From Clostridia bacterium (GTDB lineage: Bacteria; Bacillota; Clostridia; Oscillospirales; CAG-272): DNA of 64,000 nucleotides. Shown here piece after piece: positions 36,277-45,930 of this stretch. The notes below the pieces were generated by a model that was given only the letters and a program-made list of their open reading frames with translations, ran no database searches and was not told the origin of the DNA. The translations under genes and the position numbers were made by a program. Where the stretch lies: the NCBI GenBank assembly GCA_017935065.1, contig JAGBIF010000028.1, forward strand, positions 1 to 64,000, in the 5' to 3' direction. How positions within the stretch are numbered: the stretch's first letter is position 1; every line of letters starts with the position of its first letter.

Positions 36277-38055
36277 ATGGCAAACGCAAGTATTCCAAGG
36301 TCTGAATATCCAAGGCCTAACCTCGTAAGAAAGGATTGGCTCTGCCTTAATGGCGAGTGGGATTTTGAAATAGATAACGCTCGTGTCGGATATCACAAGG
36401 ACTACCAGAGCACCTATCCCCTCTCGTCCAAGATAACTCTACCCTTCTGCCCCGAAAGCAAGCTCTCGGGAATAGGCCATACCGACTTTATGACGTGCGT
36501 ATGGTACAAAAGAGAGGTTGAAATTCCGAAGAGCTTCCTTGGCAAGCGCGTAATACTTCATATTGATGCGTGTGATTGGGAAACCACCGTATACGTAGGC
36601 GGTAAGGTCGTCAAGAAACATATCGGCGGTTACACCCCCATTGTATGCGATATTACAGACGGCATCACCGACGGCAAGGCGCTTATAGCTATTGAGGCGT
36701 TCGACGATGTGCGCTCGGGCAGACAGCTCGCGGGTAAGCAGTCAACGAGGTTTGAGTCCTACGGATGCTTCTACACCCGCACTACGGGTATATGGCAGAG
36801 CGTATGGCTTGAGGCGGTAGATCCTGCATATATTGTAAACTATAATGTGCATACGGATATAAATACCCCCTCCGTATCGGCAATCGTTAAGGTCAGCGAC
36901 GAGGCGCTCGGCAAGAGGCTCTCTGCGGTTGCCACCTACGAGGGTAAGACTGTTGGAAGCGCAAGCTGTGCAGTCAATTCCTCTTGTGTTACTCTTAATA
37001 TCGCGCTTTCCGAAAAGCATCTCTGGGAGGTAGGCTGTGGCAGACTTTACGACCTTGCGCTTACTCTTTGCGACGGTGAGTGTGAGTGCGATAAGGTGGA
37101 TGGCTACTTCGGTCTTCGCTCGGTCACGATGAACAAGCAGGGCTTCTTTATTAACGGCGAGTACGTGTTCGGAAGATTTGTGCTTGACCAGGGCTTCTAT
37201 CCCGATGGAATTTACACCGCATCCTCGGATGAGGCGCTTCGCGCGGATATTGAGTACGCTATGGCGCTCGGCTTCAACGGTGCAAGACTTCACCAGAAGG
37301 TATTTGAGCCGAGATTTCTCTATCACGCAGACAAGCTCGGCTATATGCTCTTCGACGAGACGGGCAACTGGGGCTGGGATTGGACCGACGAGAAGAATAT
37401 CTACACGATGCTTCCCGAGTGGATCGAGGAAATGGAGCGCGATATGGCGCACCCCGCGGTTATAGGCTGGTGCCCCTTCAACGAGACCTGGGATAATAAG
37501 ACAAACGGTACTCATCAGTGCGAAAAGCTTCAGGTGCTGGTGTACAACGTCACTCGCTCTATCGACCCAACCCGTCCGTGCGTTGTAAACAGCGGAAGCC
37601 TTCCAATCTATGATATTTCAGGACTTCAGGTCGGATGCTGTAACGATATTCACGATTACACACAGGACCCCGAGGCGTTTGCAAAGGTATTCGAGGCGCT
37701 TGACACGGGCGTTATCACAGATCAGCTCTACTACCGCTACGGCAAGAACCGAATGAGATACGACACCTCGAAGTCAATGTTCGTCAGCGAGTACGGCGGT
37801 ATAGGCTGGTGCGAGGACGGAAACGGCTGGGGCTACGGCAAGTCGGTTGCATCTAAAGAAGAATTCCTTGAGCGTCTTGAGGGCCTCACCGCGGTTCTTC
37901 GCGAGAACCCCGAGTGCTGTGCTATCTGCTACACCCAGCTTTACGACGTAGAGCAGGAGCAGAACGGTCTGCTCACCTACGACAGACGCTTCAAGTTCCC
38001 TGCTGAAAAGATTTATCCTATCTTCGCGGCAAAGTCGGTTAAGGAAAGAAAATAA
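36277..38055 (+). CDS. Glycoside hydrolase family 2 enzyme
   Basis: This 592-residue intracellular GH2 protein (no signal peptide) is of the beta-galactosidase/beta-glucuronidase kind. The sugar-binding jelly roll (1-180: RPNLVRKDWLCLNGEWDF, WYKREVEIP), an Ig-like domain (180-280) and a TIM barrel follow in the normal order. The acid/base is Glu403 in CPFNETWD and the nucleophile is Glu505 in FVSEYGGIGW. Only the core domains are present, giving a compact form. The substrate cannot be set from sequence; beta-galactoside, glucuronide or another beta-linked sugar are possible. AAGGAG lies inside the end of the previous gene. Confidence 0.88.
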   Translation: MANASIPRSEYPRPNLVRKDWLCLNGEWDFEIDNARVGYHKDYQSTYPLSSKITLPFCPESKLSGIGHTDFMTCVWYKREVEIPKSFLGKRVILHIDACDWETTVYVGGKVVKKHIGGYTPIVCDITDGITDGKALIAIEAFDDVRSGRQLAGKQSTRFESYGCFYTRTTGIWQSVWLEAVDPAYIVNYNVHTDINTPSVSAIVKVSDEALGKRLSAVATYEGKTVGSASCAVNSSCVTLNIALSEKHLWEVGCGRLYDLALTLCDGECECDKVDGYFGLRSVTMNKQGFFINGEYVFGRFVLDQGFYPDGIYTASSDEALRADIEYAMALGFNGARLHQKVFEPRFLYHADKLGYMLFDETGNWGWDWTDEKNIYTMLPEWIEEMERDMAHPAVIGWCPFNETWDNKTNGTHQCEKLQVLVYNVTRSIDPTRPCVVNSGSLPIYDISGLQVGCCNDIHDYTQDPEAFAKVFEALDTGVITDQLYYRYGKNRMRYDTSKSMFVSEYGGIGWCEDGNGWGYGKSVASKEEFLERLEGLTAVLRENPECCAICYTQLYDVEQEQNGLLTYDRRFKFPAEKIYPIFAAKSVKERK

Positions 38056-38146
38056 GGGTGTCAGGCAGGCACTGCCTCTATACTATTTTTACGCAAAGTT
38101 GTTTTTCGCAATAGCACTTGATTTTAATTCTACATGAGGAAAAAAT

Positions 38147-39430
38147 ATGAATACAGTACGCTACGAAAAAATACTTTCGATAAAAAAGCACTATAACGTT
38201 ATCGTCGCGGGCGGCGGTGTCGCGGGTGTTGCTGCGGCAGTCAGCTGTGCGAAGAACGGAATGTCAACTCTGCTTCTTGAGAAAAGCAATATTCTCGGCG
38301 GCCTCGGAACGCTCGGTCTTATAAACCTTTTCGTTCCTATGTGCAACGGACGAGGAAAGCAGATAATCTTCGGTCTTGCCGACAAATGGGCAAGGGCGAG
38401 CGCTGAGATAGGTATGAATACCATTCCCAAGGAATGGAAGGACGGTGAGCCTTCTGAATATACCGAAAAGAGATACCGTCAGCACTTTTCCCCCGCAATC
38501 TTTGCATATCAGCTCACCGAGGAGGTAGTACACTCAGGAGCGGATCTTCTGTTTGATGTGCTGGCGCTCGATCCTGTGTTTGAGGGCGGAAGATGCGTTG
38601 GCGTGGTTACAGAGAGCAAGGGCGGCACCGAGCTTTACGGCTGTGATATGCTCATTGACACAACGGGTGACTGCGACGTGCTTCGCCGCGGCGGAATTCC
38701 TACCGTAGCGGGTGAGAACTTCTTCACCTTTGTTACGAAGATGGTAACGCTTGAAACCTGTGAAAAGGCGCTTGAAAAGGGCGACGTCCGCCACATATAC
38801 AAGAATTTCTTCGGCGGCAGCATAAACCTTTTCGGTGACAATCAGCCCGATGATATTCCGAGATGGTCGGGACTTACGGTCGACGAGGTCAGTGATTACA
38901 TAAAGAGAAATCACCTGCTTTTACTTCAAAAGCTTCGCGAGAGCGATCCCAAAACGCGCGAGATAGTTACCTCGCCAGGTATGCCGCAGTTCAGAACGAC
39001 CTGCCATATCAAGGGTGATTACTCACTCAGAAAAGAGGACCTCTACCGTCACTTTGACGACTCTGTCTGCGCTATAAACGATTTTGAATTCCGTGATCAC
39101 CTCTACGAGGTGCCTCTGCGCTGTCTTACAAGGCGCGATACCCCCAATGTCATTACCGCGGGAAGAAGCGCCGACGGTACGGGCTACGGCTGGGACGTGC
39201 TTCGCGTAATACCCCCTGCTATAATTACAGGACAGGCGGCAGGTGAGGCAGCTTGCCTTGCGATAAGGTCGGGACGTGACGTTGCCGACGTTGATATAAA
39301 GACACTTCAAGGCATACTTGAGAAAAACAATGTTATGGTCCACTTCCCCGAGGACTATGTTCCCGAGGACAGAAGCTTCCACGGAAAGGATACCAACCGT
39401 CGCGACGTGGACGACGGCGGACATTTCTGA
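38147..39430 (+). CDS. FAD-dependent oxidoreductase (FAD_oxidored family)
   Basis: This 427-residue flavoprotein has an N-terminal dinucleotide-binding motif VIVAGGGVAGVAAAVSCAKNG and the second fingerprint NILGGLGTLGLINLF. The C-terminal FAD contact is VITAGRSADGTGYGWDVLRVIPPAIITGQAAGEA. It matches the PF12831-type family that often sits in sugar-use clusters and is presumed to oxidise or reduce a sugar or sugar acid. It is the last gene of the operon with the GH2 enzyme, so it may act on the released sugar. The substrate is unknown. Confidence 0.82.
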   Translation: MNTVRYEKILSIKKHYNVIVAGGGVAGVAAAVSCAKNGMSTLLLEKSNILGGLGTLGLINLFVPMCNGRGKQIIFGLADKWARASAEIGMNTIPKEWKDGEPSEYTEKRYRQHFSPAIFAYQLTEEVVHSGADLLFDVLALDPVFEGGRCVGVVTESKGGTELYGCDMLIDTTGDCDVLRRGGIPTVAGENFFTFVTKMVTLETCEKALEKGDVRHIYKNFFGGSINLFGDNQPDDIPRWSGLTVDEVSDYIKRNHLLLLQKLRESDPKTREIVTSPGMPQFRTTCHIKGDYSLRKEDLYRHFDDSVCAINDFEFRDHLYEVPLRCLTRRDTPNVITAGRSADGTGYGWDVLRVIPPAIITGQAAGEAACLAIRSGRDVADVDIKTLQGILEKNNVMVHFPEDYVPEDRSFHGKDTNRRDVDDGGHF

Positions 39431-39450
39431 TTTTTCTGCTTTATATATTA

Positions 39451-39496
39451 AAAAAGGCTATCTTAAATGCGCTTTGCAATTAAGATAGCCCTTTTT
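39451..39496. terminator. Bidirectional terminator
   Basis: AAAAAGGCTATCTTA pairs with TAAGATAGCCTTTTT (39481-39495) between convergent genes. Confidence 0.9.
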
Positions 39497-39529
39497 ATTC
39501 ACTGTGACACCAAAGCACAGCTTGCTTTT

Positions 39530-41533
39530 TTATTTTACCTTTAGGTAAATCTTAAGTCCCGCACAGTCCTGCGCGGTGATACCGCCCGCATCCTTCCTTA
39601 AATTGAAGGCACGGTAGGTAAAATCTGCCCACCAGGAGGCACTGACGGTTACTCTTTCTTCACCGCACATAGGCGGACGGGTGGCAGAGGTGTTTTTCTT
39701 GTCAAGATCACCCCAACCCTCAGCTCTATATCTGTAATCACCGTCTAACCTTATAATACTTCCTATCGAGAGGTCGTATCTTGTAAGCATCTCGGTAGCG
39801 TTAAGCTTTCCGTCAAGGCTACCGCCCGCGCCGTTTATAAGCGCCGAGGTGTCGGTTGAATTATAATACTTATTGACAAAATAAGTGTAATCAAGAAGCA
39901 TATAATCACTAGGGTTAAGACCTACCTCGGTAAGGTAGCTGATATCCTCCGCGCCAAGCGAAGCTCGCTTTACTATCGGCACGTATATTTTAAGCGCCGA
40001 GGAATTATCCAGAGTGATATCACCGCCGTCGGTCCTTTCAAGGTTGAACGCGCGATATTTGAAGTCTCCCCACCAGGCGTTATCCACTACAACGTGTGCC
40101 GAGGTGCTTTTCGCAGGGCGGGTAATACCCTCGGATTTTACAAGCTCAACCCAGCCCTCAGGGCGATAGCGGAAACCGCCGTCAAGCCTTATAACCGAGC
40201 CTATCGGAAGCTCGCGCTCGGTGAAAATCTCTGTTGAGAGGAATTTATTAAGAAGATTGTTTGCGCCCTCAATCTCAGCGCCAGAGCTTTGCGCGTTGTA
40301 GTAGCTGTTAGCCTTGAATTTTATTTCAAGGGCTAAAAATCTGTCTGGATCAAGGCCCTTGCCCGAAAGATAGCTTCTGTCATCTGTGCTGAGCGCTACG
40401 GGCTTGCTTGTCAGTATTTTATCCGAATAGGGATATTTAGATTTAGTTACCTCAAGCTTATTTTTCATTGCAGACGAAACGGCATCCTTTATAGCGTCAA
40501 GTGTCTCGGCGCACTCGGGATGATCCGTCGGCGTCCACTTTATCTTCGTGATATCCGCGCCCGTAAGCGTCGCAAGATAGGTCATACCTGCCGCGTATCT
40601 TCCGATGCCGTAGCTCATATGATAGCCGTCGCGAGTAAGCGTGTCACCAAGGTATGAGGTACGAAGATTTTGTACCGTCGTGCCCGAGGGAATAACGCCC
40701 GCAAACGCCTTGTTCGTGAGGATAAGATCCTTGACGCACTGCACGGTCATATTGTACATTGTCATCTGATCACTGTTATAGTTCGGGAATGCAGAGTGCG
40801 TGCTATTTTGCTGGTAAGCCCAGGTCATATGCCAATATAACTTTGCATTTGGGCGAGCTTTAGTAACTTCGTCTATAATATTTTGAAGATACGGTGTGTA
40901 CTTATTTGCAAGGCCGCTGGATTTACTTGATTCCTGCATTGTGATGAAATCCCAATCGGCATAGGCAAGCCCCTCCTGTACGGTAGCCCCGTCCTTGTAA
41001 ACGTACATAGACTTCGTGCTTTTCCTTGAAAGATAGAACTTATACGCCGCTTTTTCGGCGCTTATGTTGCCCCAGTGAGTTTCAAGCGAGCAGCCGCCTA
41101 CATAGAGGTTTCCGATAAGGATATCCTCAACCCCCGCATCGGTAAGAAGTCCGTAAAGATGCTCTACCGCATCGACACTGAAGCTGTTGCCGATACAGAG
41201 AAGCTTTATAGACCTCGTCGCGGGAATAGTCTCGGTATATTCTTGACGGCAAAGCGAGCAAACAAATTTTGCAAGTCCGTCCTCAAGCATTTTCGGCTCT
41301 GTAATTACCGTCCTTTTGTAATTGTGCTTGCACACGGTATTAGCCCCCTCACTGTCGTTATTTTCATCGTCGGGCGCATCCTGCCCCCCGTCGTTATCCG
41401 TCGGCGGCACATCCTCATCGACGGGTGGCTTATCCTTGTCGTCTTCATCGGTGCTACCGTCAGCCTCGCACGAGCAAAAAAGCAGTGTCAGTGCGAATAT
41501 TAAACTCAAAAACAGAAACAACGCTTTTTTCAT
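39530..41533 (-). CDS. DUF4886-like SGNH lipoprotein with duplicated C-terminal domain
   Basis: This 667-residue protein starts at ATG 41533, seven bases after GGGAG. A signal peptide ends at LLFCSC, a plausible lipobox. Then come an acidic Asp/Pro linker (about 28-65) and a short cysteine-pair segment HNYKRTV...CSLCRQEY. The DUF4886/SGNH-like domain (about 105-360) holds LLCIGNSFSVDA, ITMQESS, WHMTWAYQ and RDGYHMSYGIGRY, with Ser and Asp-x-x-His in order, so an esterase is likely. Two homologous units of about 135 residues follow; each contains YLxxxGL, IGSVIRLDG or IGSIIRLDG, GWxxL and FxYRAFNLxxxxG, and may bind sugar. The gene has its own promoter and terminator. Confidence 0.8.
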   Translation of the reverse strand: MKKALFLFLSLIFALTLLFCSCEADGSTDEDDKDKPPVDEDVPPTDNDGGQDAPDDENNDSEGANTVCKHNYKRTVITEPKMLEDGLAKFVCSLCRQEYTETIPATRSIKLLCIGNSFSVDAVEHLYGLLTDAGVEDILIGNLYVGGCSLETHWGNISAEKAAYKFYLSRKSTKSMYVYKDGATVQEGLAYADWDFITMQESSKSSGLANKYTPYLQNIIDEVTKARPNAKLYWHMTWAYQQNSTHSAFPNYNSDQMTMYNMTVQCVKDLILTNKAFAGVIPSGTTVQNLRTSYLGDTLTRDGYHMSYGIGRYAAGMTYLATLTGADITKIKWTPTDHPECAETLDAIKDAVSSAMKNKLEVTKSKYPYSDKILTSKPVALSTDDRSYLSGKGLDPDRFLALEIKFKANSYYNAQSSGAEIEGANNLLNKFLSTEIFTERELPIGSVIRLDGGFRYRPEGWVELVKSEGITRPAKSTSAHVVVDNAWWGDFKYRAFNLERTDGGDITLDNSSALKIYVPIVKRASLGAEDISYLTEVGLNPSDYMLLDYTYFVNKYYNSTDTSALINGAGGSLDGKLNATEMLTRYDLSIGSIIRLDGDYRYRAEGWGDLDKKNTSATRPPMCGEERVTVSASWWADFTYRAFNLRKDAGGITAQDCAGLKIYLKVK

Positions 41534-41563
41534 AAACACTCTCCCTAGGTTTGTTACTATTAC

Positions 41564-41592
41564 AGTATATCACAACAACATGCTAAAATCAA
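41564..41592 (-). promoter_or_regulatory. Promoter of the DUF4886-like lipoprotein
   Basis: On the minus strand TTGATT (41587-41592), 17 bases and TATACT (41564-41569). Confidence 0.6.
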
Positions 41593-41649
41593 TAGCTAAT
41601 CATAACTAGATAGAGTGTAAAAAGTTTATAAATATATTTTAAAAATGTC

Positions 41650-41679
41650 TTGACAAGGGCTGTTTTCATATAGTATAAT
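41650..41679 (+). promoter_or_regulatory. Promoter of the citrate-to-oxoglutarate operon
   Basis: TTGACA (41650-41655), 18 bases and TATAAT (41674-41679). Both boxes match the consensus. Confidence 0.8.
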
Positions 41680-41702
41680 ATGTTATATTTTTAATTGTAT
41701 TC

Positions 41703-41712
41703 TTGTATACAA
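41703..41712 (+). promoter_or_regulatory. Candidate GntR/FCD operator
   Basis: TTGTATACAA is a perfect palindrome of the form commonly bound by FadR/FCD-subfamily GntR regulators. It starts about 18 bases after the predicted transcription start, inside an AATTGTAT...ATACAATT context. A GntR/FCD gene lies inside the operon. The remaining leader (41720-41790) is GC-rich and may fold; no riboswitch was recognised. Confidence 0.55.
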
Positions 41713-41798
41713 TTTGAAAAAGCGGCTTGGACACAGAGCTTTTGCCCTTTTTGCGGGTGCCTGTTCCTGCCGAGGCTTATAAATGAGAGGATTAAAAT

Positions 41799-43178
41799 AT
41801 GATTTCAAAAAGCCCATACAGCAACCTGCTTGAGCAGTCGCAGTACAAATACTCGCTACAGGACGTTGATGAGCCTAATCTCTACAGGGATATCTACCCC
41901 TATGAGGAGATACCGAAAATTGCCTTCAACCACAGACGAGTACCGCTTAATATGCCCGAGGAGATATGGATCACCGACACGACCTTCCGTGACGGTCAGC
42001 AGTCGCGCGCGCCCTACAAGCCCGAGCAGATAGTTGAGATATACAAGATGCTCGCCCGCCTTGGCGGTGAGAAGGGTCTTATCAGGCAGAGCGAGTTCTT
42101 CGTCTACACGAAAAAGGACCGTGAGGCGCTTGAGAGATGCATGGCGCTTGATTATAAATTCCCCGAGATAACCACCTGGATTCGCGCGAAGAAGGAGGAC
42201 TTCACTCTCGTGCGAGACCTCGGTATTAAGGAAACGGGAATACTAGTTTCCTGCTCGGATTATCATATCTTCAAGAAGCTTGGTATGACGCGCTCGCAGG
42301 CGCTTAACCACTACCTCGGTGTAGTCAAGCAGGCGTTTGACGCGGGAATCCGCCCGAGATGCCACCTTGAGGATATTACACGCGCCGACTTCTACGGCTT
42401 CGTGGTTCCCTTTGTCAACGCTCTGACCGAGCTTTCGCGCGAGTCGGGTATTCCCGTCAAGATAAGAATGTGCGATACGATGGGCTACGGTGTTCCCTAC
42501 TCGGGCGTAGCGCTTCCCCGAAGCGTACCCGGTATCGTCTACGGCTTGCACCACTATTCCGACGTTACGAGCGAGATGCTTGAGTGGCACGGACACAACG
42601 ACTTCTATAAGGGTGTTGCCAACGCCTCTGCCGCGTGGCTTTACGGCGCGTCGGGTGTAAACTGCTCGCTGCTCGGTATAGGTGAGAGAACGGGTAACGT
42701 GCCGCTTGAGGCAATGGTTATTGAGTACGCATCGCTTCGCGGTACCTTTGACGGAATGGACCCCACCGTAATCACAGAGCTTGCAAGGTATTTTGAGACC
42801 GAGATGGAATACGAAATCCCCCCGATGACACCGTTCGTCGGTGCACACTTCAATATGACCCGCGCGGGAATTCACGCGGACGGACTTATGAAGGATGCCG
42901 AGATCTACAACATCTTTGACACCGAAAAGATTCTCAACCGCCCTGCTGAGGTTTCTATTTCCAACACCTCGGGGCTTGCGGGCATCGCGTACTGGATGAA
43001 TAAGAATTACGGCCTCACGGGCGACGATATGCTCACCAAGCAGGATGCGATAATCCTCTATATGAAGCACGAAATCGACCGAGCGTACGAGGACGGAAGA
43101 ACTACCGTTATGAGTGACGGCGAGCTTGAGGAAATAGCCTGCAGACTCTCGGGCGGTAAGTATATCATCCACGATTGA
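41799..43178 (+). CDS. Re-citrate synthase-like HMGL-family enzyme
   Basis: This 459-residue member of the isopropylmalate/homocitrate synthase (HMGL) superfamily has ITDTTFRDGQQSRAPY (metal Asp60, Arg64), HLEDITRADFYGF, RMCDTMGYGVPY and HGHNDFYKG with metal His264 and His266. The C-terminus lacks the long LeuA regulatory domain. Isopropylmalate and citramalate synthases usually sit with leu or ilv genes; here aconitase and isocitrate dehydrogenase follow. The family and this context fit Re-face citrate synthase, first shown in Clostridium kluyveri: acetyl-CoA plus oxaloacetate to citrate. Homocitrate synthase for lysine is the main alternative, but no lysine genes are present. No Si-type citrate synthase lies in the window. 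Confidence 0.78.
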   Translation: MISKSPYSNLLEQSQYKYSLQDVDEPNLYRDIYPYEEIPKIAFNHRRVPLNMPEEIWITDTTFRDGQQSRAPYKPEQIVEIYKMLARLGGEKGLIRQSEFFVYTKKDREALERCMALDYKFPEITTWIRAKKEDFTLVRDLGIKETGILVSCSDYHIFKKLGMTRSQALNHYLGVVKQAFDAGIRPRCHLEDITRADFYGFVVPFVNALTELSRESGIPVKIRMCDTMGYGVPYSGVALPRSVPGIVYGLHHYSDVTSEMLEWHGHNDFYKGVANASAAWLYGASGVNCSLLGIGERTGNVPLEAMVIEYASLRGTFDGMDPTVITELARYFETEMEYEIPPMTPFVGAHFNMTRAGIHADGLMKDAEIYNIFDTEKILNRPAEVSISNTSGLAGIAYWMNKNYGLTGDDMLTKQDAIILYMKHEIDRAYEDGRTTVMSDGELEEIACRLSGGKYIIHD

Positions 43179-43220
43179 TAAATCGGTCGGCACACTCGAG
43201 TGCAGAGGGTAGAGATAAAA

Positions 43221-43871
43221 ATGATAGTTAACAAGGAAACCGCAACTCTTGAGGAAAGGGTGTTCTCAGAGCTTGAGGAGCAGATACTCTCAGGCAGGCT
43301 TCCAGCCGGCTCCCGCCTTATCGAGCAGGACATATCGCGCACCTTCGGTGTAAGCAGAACGCCTGTAAGAAGCGCGCTTCAGCGCCTCGCCGACGAGGGG
43401 CTGGTTGATATGAGCGCAAACCGAGGCGCAATAGTCATAGGTGTATCCGAGGAGGACCTTGAGGATATTTACCTTATCAGGATGCGCCTTGAGGGGCTTG
43501 CCTCAAGAATGGCTGCCGCAAGAATATCCGATGAGGATAAGGGCGAGCTTCAGGGCTCGGTCGAGCTTTCGGAATTCTATCTTGAGAAGAAGGATGCCGA
43601 GCATCTTAAGGAGCTTGATACGGCATTCCACAGCATCATCTACGGTGCGTCGGGAAACCGCCTGCTTTGCAAGATACTCACCGAGCTTCACAGAAATATC
43701 AAGGCGTACAGGAAGCGCTCGCTCTCGGATCCCGACAGAGTAAGAAGGTCGGTCACAGAGCATAGAGAAATTCTCGACGCAATACTCGCAGGCGATTGCG
43801 ATGAGGCGGACAGGCTCACATCGCTTCATATAGAAAAGGCTCTGGAAAATCTGAAAAAGGGTTTAAAATAA
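43221..43871 (+). CDS. GntR-family (FCD) transcriptional regulator
   Basis: This 216-residue regulator starts at ATG 43221; the GTG seven codons upstream lacks a site. The N-terminal winged helix-turn-helix reads RVFSELEEQILSGRLPAGSRL, then IEQDISRTFGVSRTPVRSALQRLADEGLV. The C-terminal FCD domain carries EEDLEDIYLIRMRLEGLAS, the AFHSIIYGASGN metal/ligand region and HREILDAILAGD. FCD domains bind organic acids through a metal ion. Placed between the citrate synthase-like gene and aconitase, it most likely controls this operon in response to citrate or a related acid. Confidence 0.87.
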   Translation: MIVNKETATLEERVFSELEEQILSGRLPAGSRLIEQDISRTFGVSRTPVRSALQRLADEGLVDMSANRGAIVIGVSEEDLEDIYLIRMRLEGLASRMAAARISDEDKGELQGSVELSEFYLEKKDAEHLKELDTAFHSIIYGASGNRLLCKILTELHRNIKAYRKRSLSDPDRVRRSVTEHREILDAILAGDCDEADRLTSLHIEKALENLKKGLK

Positions 43872-43954
43872 CAGCCACAATGACGCGGCAAAAGCGCGAA
43901 TTAATATAACAATTATTTACAATAGCATATGTTTTTGGCGAAAGGAAATAAAAA

Positions 43955-45886
43955 ATGGCATACACAATAGTACAAAAGATTATTAAAAATCATCTCGTAT
44001 CGGGCGAGATGAAGGTGGGTCAGGAAATAGGACTTCGCATCGACCAGACTTTGACGCAAGACGCAACGGGAACTATGGCATATCTTCAATTTGAGGCTAT
44101 GGGCACCGAGCGCGTCAAGACCGAGCTTTCGGTCGCATATATCGACCACAATACCCTTCAGGCAGGCTTTGAGAATGCCGATGACCACAGATACATACAG
44201 ACGGTCACAAAGAAGCACGGAATAAGATTTTCCCGCCCGGGAAACGGCATCTGCCATCAGGTGCATCTTGAGCGCTTCGCAATCCCCGGAAAGACGCTTA
44301 TCGGCTCGGACAGCCATACACCCACCGCGGGCGGTATCGGTATGATGGGCATGGGTGCGGGCGGTCTTGACGTTGCGGTTGCGATGGGCGGCGGCACGTA
44401 CTATATCACCATGCCTAAAATCATAAGAATTAATCTTAAGGGCAGACTTTCCGACTATGTAAGCGCCAAGGACGTAATTCTCGAGGTACTGAGGCTTCTC
44501 TCCGTAAAGGGAGGCGTCGGCGCGGTTATCGAGTACAGCGGCGAGGGCGTTAAGACGCTTTCGGTGCCCCAGCGCGCGACCATCACAAATATGGGTGCCG
44601 AGCTTGGCGCTACCACCTCTATCTTCCCCTCGGATGAAATTACCAGACAGTTTCTCAAGGCACAGGGCAGAGAGTGCGACTACACTCCCCTCGCCCCCGA
44701 CGAGGATGCTGTATACGACGCTACCTATGACGTAGACCTTTCATCCCTTAAGCCGCTTGCGGCATGCCCTCACAGCCCCGACAACGTAAAGCCCGTATCC
44801 GAGCTTGCGGGCGCGCCTATCAATCAGGTTTGCATAGGCTCCTGTACTAACTCCTCTATGCTTGATATGCTCACCGTTGCGGCAATGCTCAAGGGCAAGA
44901 CGGTGCATCCCGACGTGTCTCTCTCTATTTCCCCTGGCTCAAAGCAGGTTTACACTATGCTTGCAGAGTGCGGCGCTCTCGCAGACCTCATCTCGGCAGG
45001 TGCGAGAATACTCGAGTGCGCGTGCGGTCCTTGTATCGGTATGGGCTTCTCGCCAAAGTCGGCAGGCATCAGCCTTCGTACCTTCAACCGTAACTTCTTA
45101 GCGAGAAGCGGTACTGCGGATGCTCAGGTTTATCTCGTATCCCCCGAGGTTGCGGCAGCATCTGCAATAGCGGGTGTGTTCGTTGATCCTACCACTCTTG
45201 GCAAGGCACCCGAGATTACTCTCCCCTCATCCTTCCTTATTAACGATAACCTTATCGAGCTTCCCGCATCACCCGAGGAGGCAGAAGGTATTACCGTTGA
45301 GCGCGGACCTAATATCAAGCCCATCCCCAAGGGCGAGGCTCCCAAGGAGGACCTTGCGTGCGAGCTTATCCTCAAGGTCGGCGACAATATCACCACCGAC
45401 CACATTATGCCTGCGGGAACTAAAATTCTTCCCTATCGCTCGAATGTTCCGAAGCTCTCGGAATTCTGCTTTACCGTGTGCGACAAGGATTTCCCCGAGC
45501 GCGCGAAGGCAAAGGGCGGCGGAATTATCCTCGGCGGTCAGAACTACGGTCAGGGCTCGTCGCGTGAGCATGCGGCTCTCGTTCCGCTATACCTCGGCAT
45601 CAAAGCTGTAATCGCAAAGAGCTTTGCAAGAATTCACGTAGCTAATCTTATCAACTTCGGTATCGTTCCCATGACGCTGAAGTGCCCCGATGACTATGAC
45701 AGGATAAGCGAGGGTGACGAGCTTTTGCTTGAGGGCTTCCGCAAGGCTGTCGCAGGCAGCGACGTTGCGGTGCTTCTCGACAAGACCACAGGCGAGAGCT
45801 TTGAGCTTTGCCTTAACCTCACCGAGCGTCAGCGCGAGATACTTCTTGCGGGTGGTATGCTTAACTATACCAAGGCTAATTCGTAA
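43955..45886 (+). CDS. acn: Aconitate hydratase
   Basis: This 643-residue [4Fe-4S] enzyme converts citrate to isocitrate. Cluster cysteines are Cys297 in GSCTN, Cys357 and Cys360 in ACGPC. The swivel domain has GGQNYGQGSSREHAALVP. Length and single-chain order match the shorter mitochondrial-like or clostridial aconitases rather than the 900-residue AcnA. Separate LeuC and LeuD-like subunits are excluded because both halves are in one chain. It lies 83 bases after the GntR gene and 44 before the dehydrogenase start. Confidence 0.92.
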   Translation: MAYTIVQKIIKNHLVSGEMKVGQEIGLRIDQTLTQDATGTMAYLQFEAMGTERVKTELSVAYIDHNTLQAGFENADDHRYIQTVTKKHGIRFSRPGNGICHQVHLERFAIPGKTLIGSDSHTPTAGGIGMMGMGAGGLDVAVAMGGGTYYITMPKIIRINLKGRLSDYVSAKDVILEVLRLLSVKGGVGAVIEYSGEGVKTLSVPQRATITNMGAELGATTSIFPSDEITRQFLKAQGRECDYTPLAPDEDAVYDATYDVDLSSLKPLAACPHSPDNVKPVSELAGAPINQVCIGSCTNSSMLDMLTVAAMLKGKTVHPDVSLSISPGSKQVYTMLAECGALADLISAGARILECACGPCIGMGFSPKSAGISLRTFNRNFLARSGTADAQVYLVSPEVAAASAIAGVFVDPTTLGKAPEITLPSSFLINDNLIELPASPEEAEGITVERGPNIKPIPKGEAPKEDLACELILKVGDNITTDHIMPAGTKILPYRSNVPKLSEFCFTVCDKDFPERAKAKGGGIILGGQNYGQGSSREHAALVPLYLGIKAVIAKSFARIHVANLINFGIVPMTLKCPDDYDRISEGDELLLEGFRKAVAGSDVAVLLDKTTGESFELCLNLTERQREILLAGGMLNYTKANS

Positions 45887-45930
45887 ATAATTATTTGCAT
45901 ATAAAGCAAAATATCAAGGAGAAAACAAAA

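Noticed and set aside
41713..41798. Riboswitch in front of the citrate synthase-like gene
   Set aside because: The leader is GC-rich but matches none of the riboswitch consensus cores I know; it is left as an unclassified leader.
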